From Gnetum montanum (lineage: Eukaryota > Streptophyta > Gnetopsida > Gnetales > Gnetaceae): 62,000 nt of DNA. The stretch's first letter is position 1; the number at the start of each line of letters is the position of its first letter. Position numbers and translations under genes: made by a program. Shown in pieces: positions 45,553-57,103 of this stretch. The DNA lies in assembly GCA_015680685.1 (NCBI GenBank), contig MNCI01001960.1, positions 58,763 to 120,762 on the forward strand. Direction: 5' to 3'. Below the pieces are notes generated by a model that was given only the letters and a program-made list of their open reading frames with translations, searched no databases and was not told where the DNA came from.

Positions 45553-46058
45553 CATGGTAAGTTACCAATGGTTTCAATCCAGGCATAGCTTGTTATTCTA
45601 GCTACTACTAGTCAACATGATCTTGAGTTAATCTTAGCCCAACAAGAATGACTCATGAACCTAAATCTCTTAGAAGAAAATAGGCTTGTAGAAGTCATGA
45701 GTACTGAAGTTCATAAACATTACTTCAAACTTAGGCACCATACATGGATAAGGTAAGTGTCCATACAATGAAGCGACAAGGTGCTTTACTATAATCCAAA
45801 TCATATGCCCCAAAAAGCCAAATTTCAGACACTTTGGAAGGGACCATATATATTTCAAGAAACTTATCCATCAAGTGCCTTACATATTTATCACCATCTT
45901 GCCTACATAAGCTCATCCTTGTTAATATCCAACAAGTCAAATTCTATTATGAACATTCCAAGGAGTCAACCCAATCTATCATAGAGTCTTCTAATTATTA
46001 TCTATTCCATTTGAATTATCCTAATGATATTAATGGGGGTGTTCATTTGGACATGTAG
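45553..46058 (+). pseudogene. Gypsy-2 integrase, C-terminal part
   Basis: Resumes after the solo LTR. Recognisable are LELILAQQE, NLLEENRLVEVMSTEVHKHY (about 45655-45720), a region equivalent to W..R, then HMPQKAKFQTLWKGPYIFQE (45805-45865), the GPY/F-type module at the end of gypsy integrases. It has no chromodomain, as expected in the Ogre-Tat-Athila branch. Ends at TAG 46056-46058. Several stops. Confidence 0.8.
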
Positions 46059-48219
46059 GTGCTTTATTGAATTTTTCACTTTCTTTTTACTTTTCCACAT
46101 TTCTTGATACATTTTTCTATTCTCGTATACTTTTGAATTTCTTAAAAAAAATTTAATTCTTTACTAATTTTTCATTCTTTTCATTTTTACTGTATTTTAA
46201 AAATTTTCATACCTTGTTTCCATTTTACTTGTACATATTTTTGTTAAATCATTTATAAAACACCAAGAATAAGGTAAGATGTAGTCTCAAATAAGGTGAA
46301 GATTTCTCTATGTTATCGAGTCATAAGAAACTGATTAGTTGTATAATAAGATCATAACATCCATTCATCCATTCCAATAATAAGAGGTTCTTACCATGGC
46401 CATAATGATATTATTTGTCATAATAAAATTAAGAATAAGCTTTTGATCATTATGCCTATATAGAAAAGTGAAGGACCAAGTGGGCATGTGAAGGGTGTGA
46501 CATCAAGGGGATTTGTGGAATCTCTTGGATCACTACTGTATGTTCTATCATGTTGCTAAGGTTGTAATTATATCCTTGTAGATCTAATGAAAAATGGAAG
46601 TAAGAGTACAATAAGTGTTTCCTTGACATGTCATTAGAAAGACATGTTACCCATGCCTGAAGGTAGGCCTTTGGTAAGGTTGACATAGATAAAAATAAAA
46701 CTCATGCACAGAATAAATATCTATGGGTCCCACTAGAAAGACATGTTACCCATGCCTGAAGGTAGGTAGCTTCTTAAGAATTTCAAAAATATAATAAAGT
46801 GCAATGCATAAACTCCTCCCTTGGACAAAACACCAAGTGATGATACTCCTTGCAACTATGGTAGTCCTATAGTTGCGAATTTGAGAGGTGAAAGAATGCA
46901 ATGTCACTAGTTAGTGGTTTGGACTTGATTTTGAGCTTGGACAAAAAGGCTAATGATCACTTTAACCATCAATAAAACACAAGAATTCATGATGCATATG
47001 GTAAGATACCTCATGTGCTGATTTCAAAAATCCCTTCTAAAGTTTGTCTAGCCTTACTATATAATTAATCATAACTTATGGTTCTATATAATATGTCATA
47101 ATTTTACTAACATGGTGCTACTAACATGTGTGTTTTGCTAGATAGGTATGCATTACATTCAACTCCTTAAGTGCCCATGGACACTTTGAGGTGTGGTTAT
47201 ACAAGGGCATTAAGGGCTAGATCTTGCTTTAGGAAGGATCCACTTGTATAATTGTTGTATTTCATACTTTGCAAGCAAAGCCACATCATCTTGAGCCTTC
47301 CAAGATCAATAAATGTTAGTAAATACTTCCCTTAACATATAATAACTTCGTTTATATGCCAAAAATTCATTTCCTTATCCATCTTATACATGCTTAATAA
47401 AATTTTGTTGCTTAAGATTGCTTTATCATAGACTTTCAATGATTATTTTTTGCTATTGGAGCATCCTATCAAATCCAAGACTCTCTAGACATGCTTCATA
47501 TCTTTCAAACATTTGATTTTTACTCACTTTTTCCTCAAAAATTCTAAGAAAAATTTGAAATTTTCAAAGGTGATATTGTAGCTACAATATCAAATTACCT
47601 ACAATATCATATGTATGATACGTGATTTATGATATTGTGCATATAAATTTAGTATATATAGCACAAGGGAGTTAGCGAATGTCTTCATGTCTCATTTTTC
47701 AATGAAGAGAGCTTTTGCCATTTTTTCATCCAAACAAAGAAAGTTGACACTGTAACTTCCAACACTCATAACTTGGCCCTCATATCTCTGATTTCCTAAA
47801 TTCTTGAACCCTAATGATCATGGAGCTCTTAACTTAGTCATGGGTAGGGAGTGTCCTTAGCACAATGTTGTAGAAATTTGAGCCAAAAACTTCTAACACC
47901 CAGAAGATATCTTAAAGGGTAAGTATAAGGGAATAATAAGAATTTTAAAATTTCTTAATCAAACTAAGGCTTGCAACACTTAAATAATCCTCTTAATGTA
48001 TCATACCAATGCTTTTAGGCCATAAATAAGAGCAAAATTGATAATTGTGAAGGATTATAAAGAAAATAAAACCTGATGGGGTTTCTTTTTGAAAATATTT
48101 CTAACCCTATAATCATGATAAGCTAAAAACTTGATCTAGTAAAGGGTATGAGTAGGGAAAATATTTATTAAAAATTGATGTAAATATTTTAATAATTTCC
48201 AAACCCTTTTTCATTATAG
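46059..48219 (+). other. Gypsy-2 spacer between integrase and third ORF
   Basis: About 2.2 kb without a convincing frame. It begins with a T-rich tract (46070-46260). Parts match Gypsy-4 (minus 34900-35900) and Gypsy-3 (28900-29880), including the GGGCATTAAGGGC block near 47206. Three GATATTG/ATATCA motifs lie near 47570-47640 with a TATA-like box just after (47648-47660). The spacer ends in the acceptor-like site. It could be an intron, an untranslated region, or an internal promoter region. Confidence 0.6.
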
Positions 48220-48220
48220 A
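48202..48220 (+). promoter_or_regulatory. Splice-acceptor-like site at start of Gypsy-2 third ORF
   Basis: AACCCTTTTTCATTATAG is followed at once by ATGGCCCTG. The pyrimidine run, TTATAG and ATG placement are shared with Gypsy-1 and Gypsy-4. Confidence 0.55.
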
Positions 48221-49853
48221 TGGCCCTGAATAGAGGATTAGAAGGAGGACCTTCATAACCAACAAGCAAACTCCTACCATAGAAGGAGCAAGTAGAGTAG
48301 GAATTGCAATCATTTAGCATCCATTAGCAAACTCCTACCATAGAACACTCTACCTAAGTAGAGGTAGAAGTTCCGCAAGTGCTAGAAAAGGGAAGTAACT
48401 CATGGTGTCACCTGAATGCCTTTAGGTTATTCAAGAGAAATCCATCATTTCCAGAATGATTGTGGAACTTAACATTGGCCCATGCATGGAGCTTTTTCCA
48501 AATGCTATCAAGACCCAACTCTAATCATCTACCTTGTGGTCTACCTTGACAACAAGTGAGGATTGGTACTTAGGAAAGATGCTCCAATTTTTAAAAAATA
48601 AATAAGTAGATGCTATAATAAAAATTGAAGGAGACTAGGTATCTTATTTAGTGAAGGAAATTGCTGAAGCACTCAATGTGTTCAATGGAGGGTCAAAGGT
48701 GGCATAACTTTCCACTAGGTATGATATAGATGTAAGAAAATTGTGGTTGAAAAGAGAATATGGAAAATATGACAAGGATTACAATGAGCTAACCCCTGTA
48801 GAGAGAATCTATTTCAAAATTAGCACATATCACTTATTCCCAACTAAAAGGCTTAATCAAATTTTGCCATGTGTAGCCAAAGGAAGTACAATCTTAATGG
48901 AAAAATTTAATGCAAACATCACCCACCTCTACTTCCTTGAGATCCAATGATGATATGAAGAGGAGAAGGTAGAGAAGTTGATACTTCCATGTACTTTCCT
49001 TATCAGGAAACTGCTCAAACAAGCTAGTATCCTAGTGTACACTAATGACATCCTTAGGAAGGCTTAGAATTCCTCATATGTTGAGATGCTCAAGCTAGTG
49101 CCTTCAAAGAAAGATCAAGTTGAAAAACAAATAGGCACTGAGGAAACCACTCAAAATACTATGAAAAAATTATGCCTAAAATCCTAGTTATGGTTATGTA
49201 GAACTAGGATGTAGCAGAAGCTACAAAAGTGATCATTGATCACATAAAAGAATCTTTTAATGTTTCTATTATGCCACCAGATAATTTTTTTGTAGCCAAA
49301 GATGCTAAAATATTAGATAGTACCTTAATAACTCCTATTGATCATGAGGATGTGATTGATAGACTGCTGTAGATGGGACAAATTATGTAAAATATTTCCA
49401 ACATCCCAAGTGATGTTACTGTAATACAGTTAGAATTGATAGCCACCAAGGGTAGGCTTGTCATAGTAGAAACCAAGTTAGAGCATGTAGAAAATGAAGC
49501 TCACAGATTATAGGAAGAGCTTGCAACGTTTAGGACCAAAAAGAAAGATCCAACATAATTTTTTTTCCTTAAGAAACTAAAACACTTCAAAATAGATCAT
49601 CTCAATCACCTCATTGATCATAATATGAGGATGGAAAAAGAAAAGAAGAAGGTGGTATGGGATGTCTCAGTAGTAGAAGCATAGACATACACACATGTTA
49701 AGAAACTCACTACATTACAGGAGACGAACAAGAAAATCATTGTAGAGAATACTAGTTTAACTACCATTGAGCACCAAAATAATGTTCTCAAAGAAAGCAT
49801 TTAGTAACTTCAAGAGAATTTTGTAGGAGTCAACCAAGGCATGAGCTACCTAG
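48220..49853 (+). pseudogene. Gypsy-2 third ORF, interrupted by Gypsy-5
   Basis: ATG at 48220 gives MALNRGLEGGPS. Conserved blocks follow: MIVELNIGPCMELFPNAIK, VDAIIKIEG, VSYLVKEIAEALNVF, LWLKREYGKYDKDYNELTP, RIYFKISTYHLFPTKRLNQ (48741-48860), KFNANITHLYFLEIQ and YVEMLKLVPSKKDQVEKQ. After about 49350 the sequence becomes E/K/L-rich (for example TKLEHVENEAHRL-type text near 49470) as in the Gypsy-1 coiled-coil part. Blocks match Gypsy-1 in order and spacing, so selection once acted on a protein here. Broken by stops and cut at 49853. Confidence 0.68.
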
Positions 49854-50095
49854 TGATGAATATGTTTTTTACATCAGTCGTGGCATCACATATGCAATTT
49901 CAGGATGTATACCCCAAGTCTATAAATACCATGCCTAGGCTCTAGTTTTCACATTAGTTTTTAGTCATTTTCTAGTTAGAGTAGCAAAGATTTTGCTAAT
50001 TATTTTCCTCAGAGTTAGAATATTTTCTGAGTGCCCATACAAGGAGTCTAAGTGTGTATGGTTCTTTGTTTGAGCATTGATGTACCTAAGAGATT
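49854..50095 (+). repeat. Gypsy-5 5' LTR, truncated
   Basis: U3 and the start of R, with TATA box TATAAATACC at 49921-49930. Around 50090 (GATGTACCTAAG) similarity to the other LTRs stops and the sequence goes over to gag by 50150, so most of R/U5 and the PBS are gone. Confidence 0.75.
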
Positions 50096-50149
50096 TGTCA
50101 CCTAAGATTGATAATTCTTATCAGCTAGTGTCTTAACAATATCAAATTG

Positions 50150-51580
50150 TAAATACTCATCCTGATGAGTATGTACCAAACTTCACCTTCATCCTACACC
50201 AGGATGAATAACTATAGTGGCATGAGATGAAAGGCAATATTATACTGTTGCCCAATTGGATTGTTCCTATAATGCTCTACTAAATTCTTACACAATGTCG
50301 TCTCCAAGACCACCATGTGAAGTATATTGTGGAAGATACTAATGCTAGGGATTATAATCCCACTAAAGCATAGCATCTATGAGATCGAGAACTAGAGCAG
50401 CACTATGAATTTTTGAAGGAAAATGGACTTACTAATTCTCCATTCCTATTGTACCAACAAGCTAGTGGTGAATCCTTCTTTGAGGGTTTTCCATTCAATG
50501 AAACTCCTCTCTTTGAATTTGGTGATGAAGGTGAAAATTAGAACTTCCACTCCATAATTCACAATCTTGGTTCTGGTAACAAAGGATCCAATGACAAAGA
50601 AGGATCTAGAGGGGCATGTCAAGACACGGATGTAAATAAAAAGAAATATTGTGATTATGATCATGATCATCAAAGAGGTGGAAGTAGGCACCATGATGGT
50701 GCTAGTTCTCCTTCCTCTTTCCGTTCATCATCATCATCTTCTTCTAGCTCTAACCATGATTGTAGAAGGTGAGGCCATGATGAAGGTGATTGAAATGAAT
50801 GAAATGACCAATGGGACCAAAATGATCAAGGAGGCCATTGAGAAAGATAAGATCAAGGATGCAGATGTTCAAGAGAGGCACATCACCATGAACAAAGGGG
50901 TAGCAGAGGGCATCAAAGGCACCATGATCAAGGCCTCAATGAGCCTCTAGTTGCTACTTGAAGTATGCTTAACATTGTAGGGATAGTGAGAATTCCAAAA
51001 AGGCATGTGAAGGATAGTCGAATCAAATGGTTAGACATGAACAACATTCGTTGATTTGAAAGAGGATATAAATCTTATCTATAGAATCATCTTCAGGATT
51101 TTCAAGATGCATGTTCCTTTCAAAATATAGAAAATGAGTGGCAAAAACTAAATTTTTTCTCCAGGATACTCATCAAAGAAGCAAAGAACTAGTACTAGTC
51201 CTTAGAGCTAGAATTTATCAGATGATGGAGCACCATGCTCGAGTTATTTAATGATAAATCTCAAATGTATTCTAGAGTGTCTAACTTAAGGAAGAAAATT
51301 TAAGGTTAGAAACAAGGAAGGAATGAACCCTTAGATGTTTCTATTAGCTAATACTACACCTTAATGCACAAATGTCTAGGCCATGGTTATTCTGAACTGG
51401 ATTAACTTTGTCACATAGTAGATGGGCTTCAATTAGAAATGAGGGGAATCCTTGGTGCCTATGCCTAGGGACAACTATCAAAACTAAGTACCCATCAAAT
51501 ACAAAGATTAATAGAGTAGGTCACAAAAGAGGAGGGTGAACTAAGAAAAAGAGAAAGTGCAAAAGAGTACAACCATGATC
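50150..51580 (+). pseudogene. Gypsy-5 gag, part 1
   Basis: Starts within gag at a block equivalent to YTHPNEYIPNFTFILHQDE of Gypsy-3 (TACTCATCCTGATGAGTATG at 50153). Then an R/H/S-rich segment (RHHDGASSPSSFRSSSSSSS, about 50690-50745), WLDMNNI, STMLELFND and HIVDGLQLEMRGILGAYA (51415-51465). Reads ESAKEYNHD up to the solo LTR insertion at 51581, where TGATC is the target site. Several stops. Confidence 0.82.
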
Positions 51581-53049
51581 TGTACCATCCAAAATCGTTA
51601 GCGTAAGGCTGGAGGAAAATGAACGTCGAAAGATCTTTGGTTAGAGATAGATGACCCTACCTTCATGTGAGGGCAAGCTGGAAAAACAAAGGCAGAGTGC
51701 CTTGGATGGTTGCACACAGATCAACCATGGACTTCCTTGAGCGTACGCTATGGTCTGCACTGGGGTTATCGTCATGAAATGTAAAACGAAGAGCGTAATG
51801 CAACAAAATGTAAACGTGAATATAACATGCAAACATAAACAGAATATGCAGAAACATGCAATAAAAAGAAATAATGCAGAAAATGAACTAGAATGACACA
51901 ACGAAAGGCAAAAATAAAATTGTATTATATTAATTAACAAAATGTGCACTGCTCAAAATATAGTTGCGAGTCTAGATTGAAAGTCAGATGTTAAGCTCCA
52001 ATGTGTGGTGTTTGCAAGTGCTAGGGGTCATGTGCATCTAGGCTCAAGATTTCTGGTTTTCTTTTTCAAAATTTTTCCAACCCTGTTTATGTCAATGCTT
52101 GGATTTGGGCCACTTTTGATAGCTCACATTAGGCTCACACTATCAGCGTGACCTCAGTGTGACCCCAGCGTGACCTCAACATGACCAACTAGAAGTGACA
52201 CATTTTGAGCTAAGTTTTAACCTCTGATGCTTATTCTTTGCAGTGAAACTATTTCCTACTATCTAGGGTGGCCTAGATGCTGAATTTGAGTATATTCCTA
52301 TGTTGATTTGAGCCACTTTTGATAGGTCACACTAGGCTCATGCTATCAATGTGACCTCAGCGTTATCACAGCATGACCAATCCAAAATGTTGTGTTTCAT
52401 GCCTGAATTTTGATTTTCTAGAACTTATGAACAAGTAGAACTAGTGCCTATTCTTGGGGGTTGAGTTGATGCTAAAAATTGTGCTTGGGACTGCTTTATT
52501 TGATCTTTTTCTATTTTCTCACGGTGGGCTCATGCTATTAGCATGACCCTAGTGTGACCTGGGCATGAGTAAAAAAATCATGTGATTTTGAGCTTAATTT
52601 TCAAGGTTCTAGAGGTTGGGAGCTGCAATGAACATCAGTGAAGCCCGAGGGGAGTTTGCATGCTCAAATTTAGACTATTTGAACTTGGTTTCAGGGCTCT
52701 AAAAGTTGGTCATGCTGTACTCACGTTGGGCAGCGTGACCTGAGCATGAGTAGCAAGATTTTTGCAATTATGACTTGAAATCTTGGGTTCTGGATGTTGA
52801 AACTTGGAGTAGTCATTAGTGGACCTTGCAGGGGCCTTTCTCATTCAAATTAGGCCCATTTTGACTTGATTTGAAAGCTGTTAGGGTTGGTCACATTGAG
52901 GGAAAGCTAGCTTGATAGCATGAGTAAGCTGGCTTGAACAAGCTGGGGTGAGTTCCATGCCTTAGGTTAAGTTTTTTCCTCCCAAATGCCAAAAAAAGCT
53001 TGAGTCATTCTTGTTTCAAAGTGTTAAGCTAAAATTTTGTGGTGTTTCA
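51581..53049 (-). repeat. Solo LTR of the Tat family (1469 bp)
   Basis: On the minus strand it begins TGAAACACCACAAAATTTTA and ends CGATTTTGGATGGTACA. It is flanked by identical TGATC at 51576-51580 and 53050-53054. Both ends match the 3' LTRs of Tat-A and Tat-B. The host gag reads through the junction as YNHD then PSIHKRG once one TSD copy is removed, as in Gypsy-3. U3 has repeated GTGACC/CAGCGTGACC motifs (52130-52200, 52330-52380, 52530-52560). Confidence 0.95.
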
Positions 53050-54110
53050 TGATCCTTCCATCCACAAGAGGGAGGTTCAATTTTGTGATAGTGAGGATGA
53101 GTCTGTATTTGATGAGGGGGAAAATAAGTAAACCTTTCCACTTCAAAAATTCCAATCTAAATTTATGGCCAAGGTTGATTAGTTATGGAACTCCATGGAC
53201 AATAAATTCCAAGTTGTCCTCAAAATTGTTGAGAAGTCTAAAGAATAAAGTAGTAATTGTGAGTGCATGAGGTGTAAAGAAGCTAAACATATATATTACA
53301 AAGGTAAGGGAAAGATTGGTATAATAGAAGAGGTTGTAGATAGTGAATGAGATAATGATTATGAATGTGATGTATGTCAGTATGAACATCCTAAGGGATG
53401 TTGACCCATTATGTCACATCTAGAGGAGTTTGGGGTGTATACCTTACATCCATGACTTACACAAAGAAAAACATCTAGAAGGTTACCTTATCCTCAAGGT
53501 AATCTCAAGCAATTCCACCAACAACAACTGTATGATCCAAGTGGAGCTCCACCACAACCGTATGGAATGTATCAACAATGGTAGCAACCCCAATCATGGG
53601 CACTGGCATCACCAAGGAAACAATGCCCTTACTGGTAGCCTGATCCATATGATTACTATGTTCAGTAACCCATGTCTCCACGTGACTCCTCCAGTTACGA
53701 TTATACTTTCCTACCTCCCTACCACCCTTCAAATTATTATCAAGCTCATTTGCCACATGAAAGAAGGGATACCACCTCTTACCCTTATCCTCCTCCTATC
53801 CTTGCACATACTCCTCCACCTACACAGCTGCCACATGCTCCACCTATGTAGGGTGAATTACCAGCTTAATTGCAACAACATAATGATACAAGAGCTATTA
53901 ATCTACAATCAAATCATCAATCAGAGGGGTCAAATTCTTGATAAAAAAGACCTTTCTTTCAACCTCATAGGCCACCTAAGCCCTCTCATACACCCATAGT
54001 TGAAATCCCTACTCCTACCTCTCCCTCCTCTATATTAAATTCCTTTGAGTCTCCTTTAAACCAAACTCTACCTAGGATCCAAACTGTAATGCTCACTCAT
54101 ATCATATTTG
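53050..54110 (+). pseudogene. Gypsy-5 gag, part 2
   Basis: Continues gag with a K/N-rich stretch, a knuckle CDVCQYEHPKGC (about 53367-53403), then a proline/tyrosine/glutamine-rich tail in frames reading LPYPQGNLKQFHQQQLYDP and PPPTQLPHAPPM. The long open frame at 53430-53999 is a different, non-homologous reading of the same tail and is not the gene. Confidence 0.8.
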
Positions 54111-55790
54111 ATTGAATCTATGTAGGAAACCTTCCTAAGAAATTATTTGATCTTCGAAGTCCTCTAATTTATTTGCAGATTGCTAGAAATGAACTGTGCA
54201 AGGCTATTCTTTATTCAGGTTCTGGTGTTAATGTAATTTCTCATGAGATGTAAACTACTTGAAACCTACCTCGTCTTAAGAAGAGCAAAAAAAAATCAGA
54301 ATTGATAGACCAGTCCATAATTATTCCATTGGGATTGGTAGAAGACATTGTAATCACTATTTTTTAGTGTTCTTATCCTACCAACTTCCTAGTAATGAAA
54401 GTGAAGAACTGCAAAGAGGATTTCCCAATCATCATGGGGAGGGCATGGCTAAGAACCATCAATGCTAGAGTGGGCATCTAAGATCTTTCCTTGGAAATAT
54501 CTAAGGAAAATCCATTTCGAAATATTAAGAAGAAGAGAGTTCCATGTATCACGTACAACAATACTGAGTGTAATTTTGTGCAGAAACTTTGGGTTGTAAA
54601 ACAAGCATCTATATCTACATGCAAGTAGTGTGCACCAAAAGTAGAAATCTAAATGTTTTTGTATATCATAGCCAAAAAATATGAGGGCACCCAGTGGTTG
54701 ACCACTAATTTTGAAAGAAGCACACTTTGCATGGAACCAATTGAGAGCTTGACATATGTATATGTCACAAGAATAGATGAACTCAAGCAAGTTCACCAAC
54801 TCTCTAATGAAAAAATGATGATACTCACTGGGAAGAGTTGGAAATTCTTGAAAAATTCAAGAGCCCCTCTAATTGAGAACACTACTAGTTGGAATGGAAT
54901 ATGTGTTTTTGATAAATGGAAAGTTATTTATAATCAATGCAAAACTTACTCCAGAATAGATAAAAATGTTGTTGAAGATAGTTGAAAGATGATCAATGGA
55001 TTTTTCTTGATCATATCTTAAACTCATAAGGATTGATCCTAGGATATGCCAACATTGCATCTACATTGACTTGGATATGAAGCCATAGAGGTGATTGAAC
55101 CCCAAATTGAAGTAGATCATCAAGGAGGAAATTGAACAACTCCTTAAGGTAGGGTTCATTTATCCCATTGCAAATAGCAAGTGGGTTAGCCCACTTGTAA
55201 TTGTGCCAAAGAAAGGTGACAAGTGGTGGGTTTGCATCAATTTTAGGCTACTGAATATGGCAACATTCAAGAATCACTTCCCATTGCCATTTTTTGACTA
55301 TGTGCTTGATACAATATTTGGGCATTACTACTATAATTTTCTAGATGCTTATAGTGGCTATAGTCAAATTCAAATTACACCAAAAGACCAAGAAAAGAAA
55401 ACATTCAAGAGTCCCTGGGGGACTTTTGCATATCACAAGATGTCGTTTGGTCTATGCAATGCTCATGTTACATTACAATGCTTGGTCTTAAGCATTTTTG
55501 AATAGTAGATTAGTAGTGGTGTGGAAGTCTTCATAGATGACTTCTCCACCTATGGAGCTACATTTGAGAAATCCATAGACCACATTGAGAAAGTGCTGAA
55601 ATGATGTGTTAAAACTAACTTGTGGCTCAATTTGTAGAAAAGTTACCTCATGGTCTAGGAGGGCATTGTACTAGGGCACAAAATATTGCAAGCAAGAATT
55701 GAGGTGGACCCTAAGAAAATAAAGGTCATTTAAGGAATAACCTACCATCCAAAAATAGTTAAAGATGTTCAATCATTCCTTAGACATACT
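54111..55790 (+). pseudogene. Gypsy-5 protease and partial RT
   Basis: Protease reads AILYSGSGVNVISHEM near 54205 (catalytic D changed to Y), LIDQSIIIPLGLVEDI, FPIIMGRAWLRTINA and RVPCITYNN. After a linker, RT (from about 55100) shows FIYPIANSKWVSPLVIVPKK, LLNMATFKNHFPLPFFDYVL, FLDAYSGYSQIQITPKDQEK and KMSFGLCNAH. The catalytic motif reads VFIDDFSTYG near 55525 (Met of FMDD is Ile). It continues to KDVQSFLRHT at 55785 and is cut there by Tat-A. Confidence 0.87.
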
Positions 55791-57088
55791 TGTACCACTC
55801 GAAATCGTCGGTCTCTGACTAGAAGGAAACAGAAACCGGGAGATCTCCATACACGCATAGAAGACCCTACCTTCACTTGAGGGCAAGATAAAATTGATGA
55901 AGGAAGAGTACCTTGAGTGGTCTGGACGTGGATCAGGCAAGGATTTCCCCAAACATGCACCGAGGTGCTATACGCTCGGTTATATGTGAACGACGTAACA
56001 GATGTAAAACGAAACATAAACAACGTAACTGGTGTAAACAGAGCGTAAACGTACGAGAGCATAAACAGTAGACATACAACGATTAATGAAAAATTGTAAT
56101 AGATTTTAGGAAACAAATGTAGCAATATTATTGCAAAGTGAGAATTACAATGCACCAGTCTAATGCAGTTGTGGCTTTCACACAAGGAGGACAAATAGCC
56201 CCGATGGATGTAGGGATGATAGTGTGCTAGTTCAAACTACAGGCACAGTGTAGAGGCTGTATGCTCAGCGTACAGGGTTGAGGTCTAGCGTACAAGGTTC
56301 TCTGCTCTCATTCTTAGCATCTCTGTTTTTCTCTCTAGTTTGCTCAAAATTGCCAACCCCATTTCTAATGGAAAAGTGGGGTTTTTATACAGGTTTAGAC
56401 ATTAGACTTGGGTTGGGTAACATGTGGTGCATTGACCGGGTGCAAAAGAATGAAATGTTACAAGTGTACAATGTGTTGCATACGCTGGGCGTATACGTGG
56501 TTAATGTTGGGCGTATACACTGGGCGTATACGCTGGGTGCATACGATGTATATGCTATCTTTGCTGGTTGTATACACTGGGTGTATATGCTAGATGTACA
56601 AGATGTATATGCTCAGCGTATAGACTCCAGGATGACTGATGTCAACATCTGATGGTTGCTCTATTTGCGTGAATTGATGCCTTGTATCAAATATTGCTCT
56701 AAAATGCTTTTTCTTTTCCATCTTCGAGGATTGCATGTCGGGTGTATACGCTGGGCGTATACGCTATGAACGCTGGGCATATATGCTAGGTCATATACGT
56801 TGTGAATGTTGGGCGTATACGCTGTGAATGTTGGGCGTATATGCTGTGATGCAAACTTGGGTGTATACGTTGGGCATATACACTGGAAAAGTATACTTAG
56901 TGAAAACTAAGTATGTTGAGCTTTGAAGTTACACATTTTAGTGGGTCCCAAGGAACTGCTTCCTATTGAGTTTGACTCTGCTTGAAGTTGTCTATGGAGT
57001 CATTAAGCTTTAGTTATACCGAGGAATGTCATGACTTAGCCCGATTCCTGTTGGAGAAGTACTAAGCTCGAAATTTTGAGGTGTTTCA
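55791..57088 (-). repeat. 3' LTR of Tat-A (1298 bp)
   Basis: On the minus strand it begins TGAAACACCTCAAAATTTCG after the PPT and ends CGATTTCGAGTGGTACA. TATA-like TATAAAAA at 56382-56389. U3 holds a dense array of GTATACGCTGGGC-type motifs (separate entry). U5 shares CTTGCCCTCAAGTGAAGG with the other two Tat LTRs. Confidence 0.94.
56466..56895. repeat. U3 motif array in Tat-A LTR (GCTGGGCGTATAC type)
   Basis: At least fifteen copies, exact or near, of a roughly 13-nt motif with core CTGGGCGTATAC, irregularly spaced in two clusters (56470-56620 and 56735-56890) upstream of the TATA box. GTATAC is palindromic. The other Tat LTRs lack this motif but have their own arrays built on GTCACGCTGGGG. 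The position suits promoter or enhancer elements; that is inference. Confidence 0.85.
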
Positions 57089-57103
57089 TTGGCCCCTCTT
57101 TGT
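57089..57103 (-). other. Polypurine tract of Tat-A
   Basis: Minus strand ACAAAGAGGGGCCAA directly precedes the LTR start TGAAACACC; identical in its core to Tat-B. Confidence 0.88.

Larger units (their letters stand above)
23185..49853 (+). mobile_element. Gypsy-2: Athila-like element, host of four nested insertions
   Basis: Plus-strand element visible in pieces: 5' LTR and PBS (23185-24120), leader and gag N-terminus (31706-32302), gag to integrase (39422-44637), integrase end, spacer and third ORF (45553-49853). Removing Gypsy-3, Gypsy-4 and the solo LTR, each with one TSD copy, restores homology with Gypsy-1 across each junction. The right part of the third ORF and the 3' LTR are displaced by Gypsy-5 and should lie beyond 62000. 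It is the best-kept source for integrase and the spacer in this family, though all frames carry stops. Confidence 0.88.
49854..55790 (+). mobile_element. Gypsy-5: truncated element inserted in Gypsy-2 third ORF
   Basis: Starts TGATGAATATG with left flank CCTAG (presumed TSD copy). Only the first about 240 bp of the LTR remain; the rest of LTR, PBS and gag start are deleted. gag, protease and part of RT follow, most similar to Gypsy-3 where both exist. Tat-A interrupts it at 55790; the remainder should be beyond 62000. A solo Tat LTR is nested in its gag. Confidence 0.82.

Noticed and set aside
53430-53999. 189-codon open frame on the plus strand
   Set aside because: The homologous gag tail is read in another frame (P/Q/Y-rich, LPYPQGN...), as in Gypsy-1 and Gypsy-3; this long frame shares no similarity with anything recognised.
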